Shown here: positions 7,237-8,968 of the stretch, in pieces | Position numbering within the stretch: the stretch's first letter is position 1 | Layout of the letters: every line of letters begins with the position of its first letter | Source of the DNA: an uncultured Dyadobacter sp. | Lineage (GTDB): Bacteria; Bacteroidota; Bacteroidia; Cytophagales; Spirosomataceae | Reading direction: 5' to 3' | DNA length: 8,968 bases | Assembly: GCA_946481035.1 (NCBI GenBank) | Contig: CAMLNK010000099.1 | Coordinates: 1-8,968 of the forward strand | Made by a program: the position numbers and the translations under genes | The notes under the pieces: model-generated | What the model was told of the DNA's origin: nothing | Databases searched by the model: none | The model's input: the letters and a program-made list of their open reading frames with translations, nothing else

Positions 7237-8508
7237 ATGCTGACCCGTGCGACTGATCCTAAACCCCAACTTTCGTCTTACGCCTGGCTGGTTGTAGCCA
7301 TGCTGTGCATTGTCGGCGGGCTCAATTACCTCGACCGCATGATGATTACCACCATGCGGTCGTCCATCATTGCGGCTATTCCGATGACCGAGGCGCAGTT
7401 TGGGCTGCTTACCTCCATTTTTCTCTGGATTTACGGCTTGCTCAGCCCGGCGGCAGGCTACCTGGCCGACCGTTTCAACCGGAGCCGTGTCATTATCGGA
7501 AGCCTTTTTGTGTGGTCGGTGGTGACCTGGCTTACATCGCGGGCCACGACTTTCGAGGAGCTGCTCATTACCAGGGCCTTAATGGGCATCAGCGAGGCGT
7601 GCTACATCCCGGCCGCCTTGGCATTGATCGTCGATTACCACCGTGGACGTACCCGTTCCAAAGCCGTCGGCATTCACATGGCGGGTGTGTACATTGGGCA
7701 GAGCCTGGGTTTTATCGGTGGCTGGTTGGCCGAGAGCCGTACCTGGAATTTCGCATTTGCCGTTTTCGGCGTCATCGGGGTTGTATACGCTTCAATCCTC
7801 GCATTTACTTTGAAGGATGCGCCGGCACAGCCGCAAGAAGCCGCCAGTGCCGGGGAAGTGATCGGTTTTGGGGACGCGATCAAAAATCTGGTGCGTCAAC
7901 CGGCCTATCTGATCGCATTGGCGGCATGGGGCTTGCTCGGCGTCGTGAGCTGGATGATCAACGGCTGGCTTCCGACCTATTATAAGGAGCATTTCAACCT
8001 CAGCCAGACGGAGGCGGGCATTTATGCCACCACCTATTTTTTCATCCCCATGCTGATTGGCGTGCTCTCCGGCGGTGCCATCGCCGATTTTTGGGATAAA
8101 ACCAACAAACGCGCCCGCATTCTGTTGCCGGCGCTGGGCCTTGTTATTGCTACGCCCGCCATTTTTGTAGCGAGCAATACCGATATGCTGGGGCTGGCAG
8201 TAGCGGCTTTTATGATTTATGCATTTGCCCGGCCGTTCCTGGACGCCAACATGATGCCTATTCTCTGCATGGTAGCCGACCAGCGTTACCTGGCGACCGC
8301 TTACGGTATTCTGAACCTGTTCAGCTGCATCGTCGGCGGCGTGGGTATTTACGCAGGCGGCGCCTTGCGTGACGCGCACGTGAACCTGAGCGCGATGTTT
8401 CAAGTGGCGGCACTGACGATGCTCTTTTGTGCCTGGTTACTTTTTAAAATAAAACCTAAAAATCTTCCGGAACCGGCCAAAACGCTGGAACCGGCGGATC
8501 AGCCCTGA
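7237..8508 (+). CDS. MFS transporter, resembling the anion:cation symporter (sugar acid) group
   Basis: This 423-residue inner-membrane carrier has about 12 predicted transmembrane segments, six on each side of a hydrophilic loop (~193-220). NYLDR at 30-34 in the first helix is typical of the ACS family (hexuronate, sialate and related acids). The loop after helix 2 carries the MFS signature GYLADRFNRSR (74-84). Helices 4-5 contain the RALMGISEACYIPAALALI and RGRTRSKAVG stretches. Length and both ends are normal; the tail after residue 405 is polar and cytoplasmic. It follows the propeller genes after 121 bases and precedes the ceramidase-like gene by 38 bases. It probably takes up a monosaccharide or sugar acid released by the locus. 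MFS membership is certain, the ACS assignment moderate, and the substrate unknown. Confidence 0.9.
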   Translation: MLTRATDPKPQLSSYAWLVVAMLCIVGGLNYLDRMMITTMRSSIIAAIPMTEAQFGLLTSIFLWIYGLLSPAAGYLADRFNRSRVIIGSLFVWSVVTWLTSRATTFEELLITRALMGISEACYIPAALALIVDYHRGRTRSKAVGIHMAGVYIGQSLGFIGGWLAESRTWNFAFAVFGVIGVVYASILAFTLKDAPAQPQEAASAGEVIGFGDAIKNLVRQPAYLIALAAWGLLGVVSWMINGWLPTYYKEHFNLSQTEAGIYATTYFFIPMLIGVLSGGAIADFWDKTNKRARILLPALGLVIATPAIFVASNTDMLGLAVAAFMIYAFARPFLDANMMPILCMVADQRYLATAYGILNLFSCIVGGVGIYAGGALRDAHVNLSAMFQVAALTMLFCAWLLFKIKPKNLPEPAKTLEPADQP

Positions 8509-8546
8509 TAGCCTGTCATTCCTGAACCTTTGTAATTCATATTGTT

Positions 8547-8968
8547 ATGAAGAAAATCTGCATGGCCATTCTCTCCGCCCTGATGCCCGGTTTGTTACGG
8601 GCAAATGCGACCGACGGGCTTAGCGCTTCGGGCCAGACTTTCGCTGTGACGCCCAAAGTAGGCACGCCGGCCGGGCATACCAAAACCGGTAACCGCATCG
8701 AGGTGGTGTACGGAGATTTGAAAACGACGGTGATCCTGCTCGAAGAAGGCAGCAACCGCCTTTGTTTTCTGACGTCCGCATTGGGCGTGGACAATGGCCC
8801 GTTGCGGAACGCGTGCGTAAAGATCCTGTCCCAAACGTTGAAAATCGCACCCGAGGCCGTGGTGACTTCATCTTCCCACAACCATACAATTCCCTGGCTG
8901 CATGTGGATAGTACCAAAATCCCTGACGCAGGCAGTCCGCAAGTCCTCAATTGGGAGCTGGGCCAGGA
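8547..8968 (+). CDS. Neutral/alkaline ceramidase-like secreted hydrolase, N-terminal part
   Basis: ATG at 8547 opens a frame that runs off the window end, giving 140 residues. It begins with a good Sec signal peptide (MKKICMAILSALMPGLLRANA) cleaved probably after ANA at residue 21. The mature start has VTPKVGTPAGH, then a segment of the type DLKTTVILLEEGSNRLCFLTSALG, then VVTSSSHNHTIP at 105-116. This order resembles the N-terminal domain of neutral/alkaline non-lysosomal ceramidases, where an HxH motif (here H111 and H113) sits at the zinc site. The canonical HTHSGP is altered to HNHTIP. Many bacterial members of this family have unknown substrates and may not be ceramidases. The gap after the MFS stop is 38 bases, so co-transcription is likely. 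The remaining metal ligands lie beyond the window. Confidence 0.65.
   Translation, partial: MKKICMAILSALMPGLLRANATDGLSASGQTFAVTPKVGTPAGHTKTGNRIEVVYGDLKTTVILLEEGSNRLCFLTSALGVDNGPLRNACVKILSQTLKIAPEAVVTSSSHNHTIPWLHVDSTKIPDAGSPQVLNWELGQ

Noticed and set aside
7305..7985. 226-codon + strand frame overlapping the MFS gene
   Set aside because: The frame in use gives a complete 12-helix MFS protein with its signature motifs; the alternative has no membrane pattern or known motif.
8537..8950. 137-codon antisense frame at the right end
   Set aside because: It lies opposite the ceramidase-like frame, which has a signal peptide and the HxH family motif; the antisense product shows nothing recognisable.

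Overview
The window looks like part of a polysaccharide utilization locus (PUL) from a Bacteroidota bacterium, probably a Cytophagales member of the Dyadobacter/Spirosoma type. The reasons are a SusC/SusD pair, a FISUMP-domain protein, moderate GC content, short intergenic gaps and no clear Shine-Dalgarno sites. The genus is a guess from gene style only. All seven supported genes lie on the + strand, and the two at the window edges are cut.

Layout: (1) positions 1-1974 hold the C-terminal ~657 residues of a SusC-type TonB-dependent outer-membrane transporter. (2) 2005-3483 is its SusD-type surface lipoprotein partner. (3) 3483-4964 is a secreted five-bladed beta-propeller, glycosidase-like protein with a C-terminal beta-sandwich, whose start codon overlaps the susD stop. 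(4) 4983-5648 is a small secreted FISUMP-domain protein. (5) 5670-7115 is a second, clearly paralogous propeller protein. (6) After the only sizeable gap (121 bases, with a Bacteroidota-like -7 element), 7237-8508 encodes an inner-membrane MFS transporter. (7) From 8547 to the window end runs the N-terminus of a secreted protein resembling neutral/alkaline ceramidases.

Inferred working model: SusD captures a glycan or glycoconjugate at the cell surface and SusC imports it. The two propeller enzymes act on it, probably in the periplasm because neither carries a lipobox. The MFS carrier moves a sugar or sugar acid into the cytoplasm. The ceramidase-like hydrolase may remove an acyl or amide-linked part. 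The substrate cannot be read from the sequence.

The least ordinary features are the divergent propeller pair flanking a FISUMP gene and the ceramidase-like gene beside them. No tRNA, rRNA, CRISPR array, insertion sequence or convincing terminator was seen. No gene-free stretch exceeds 121 bases.
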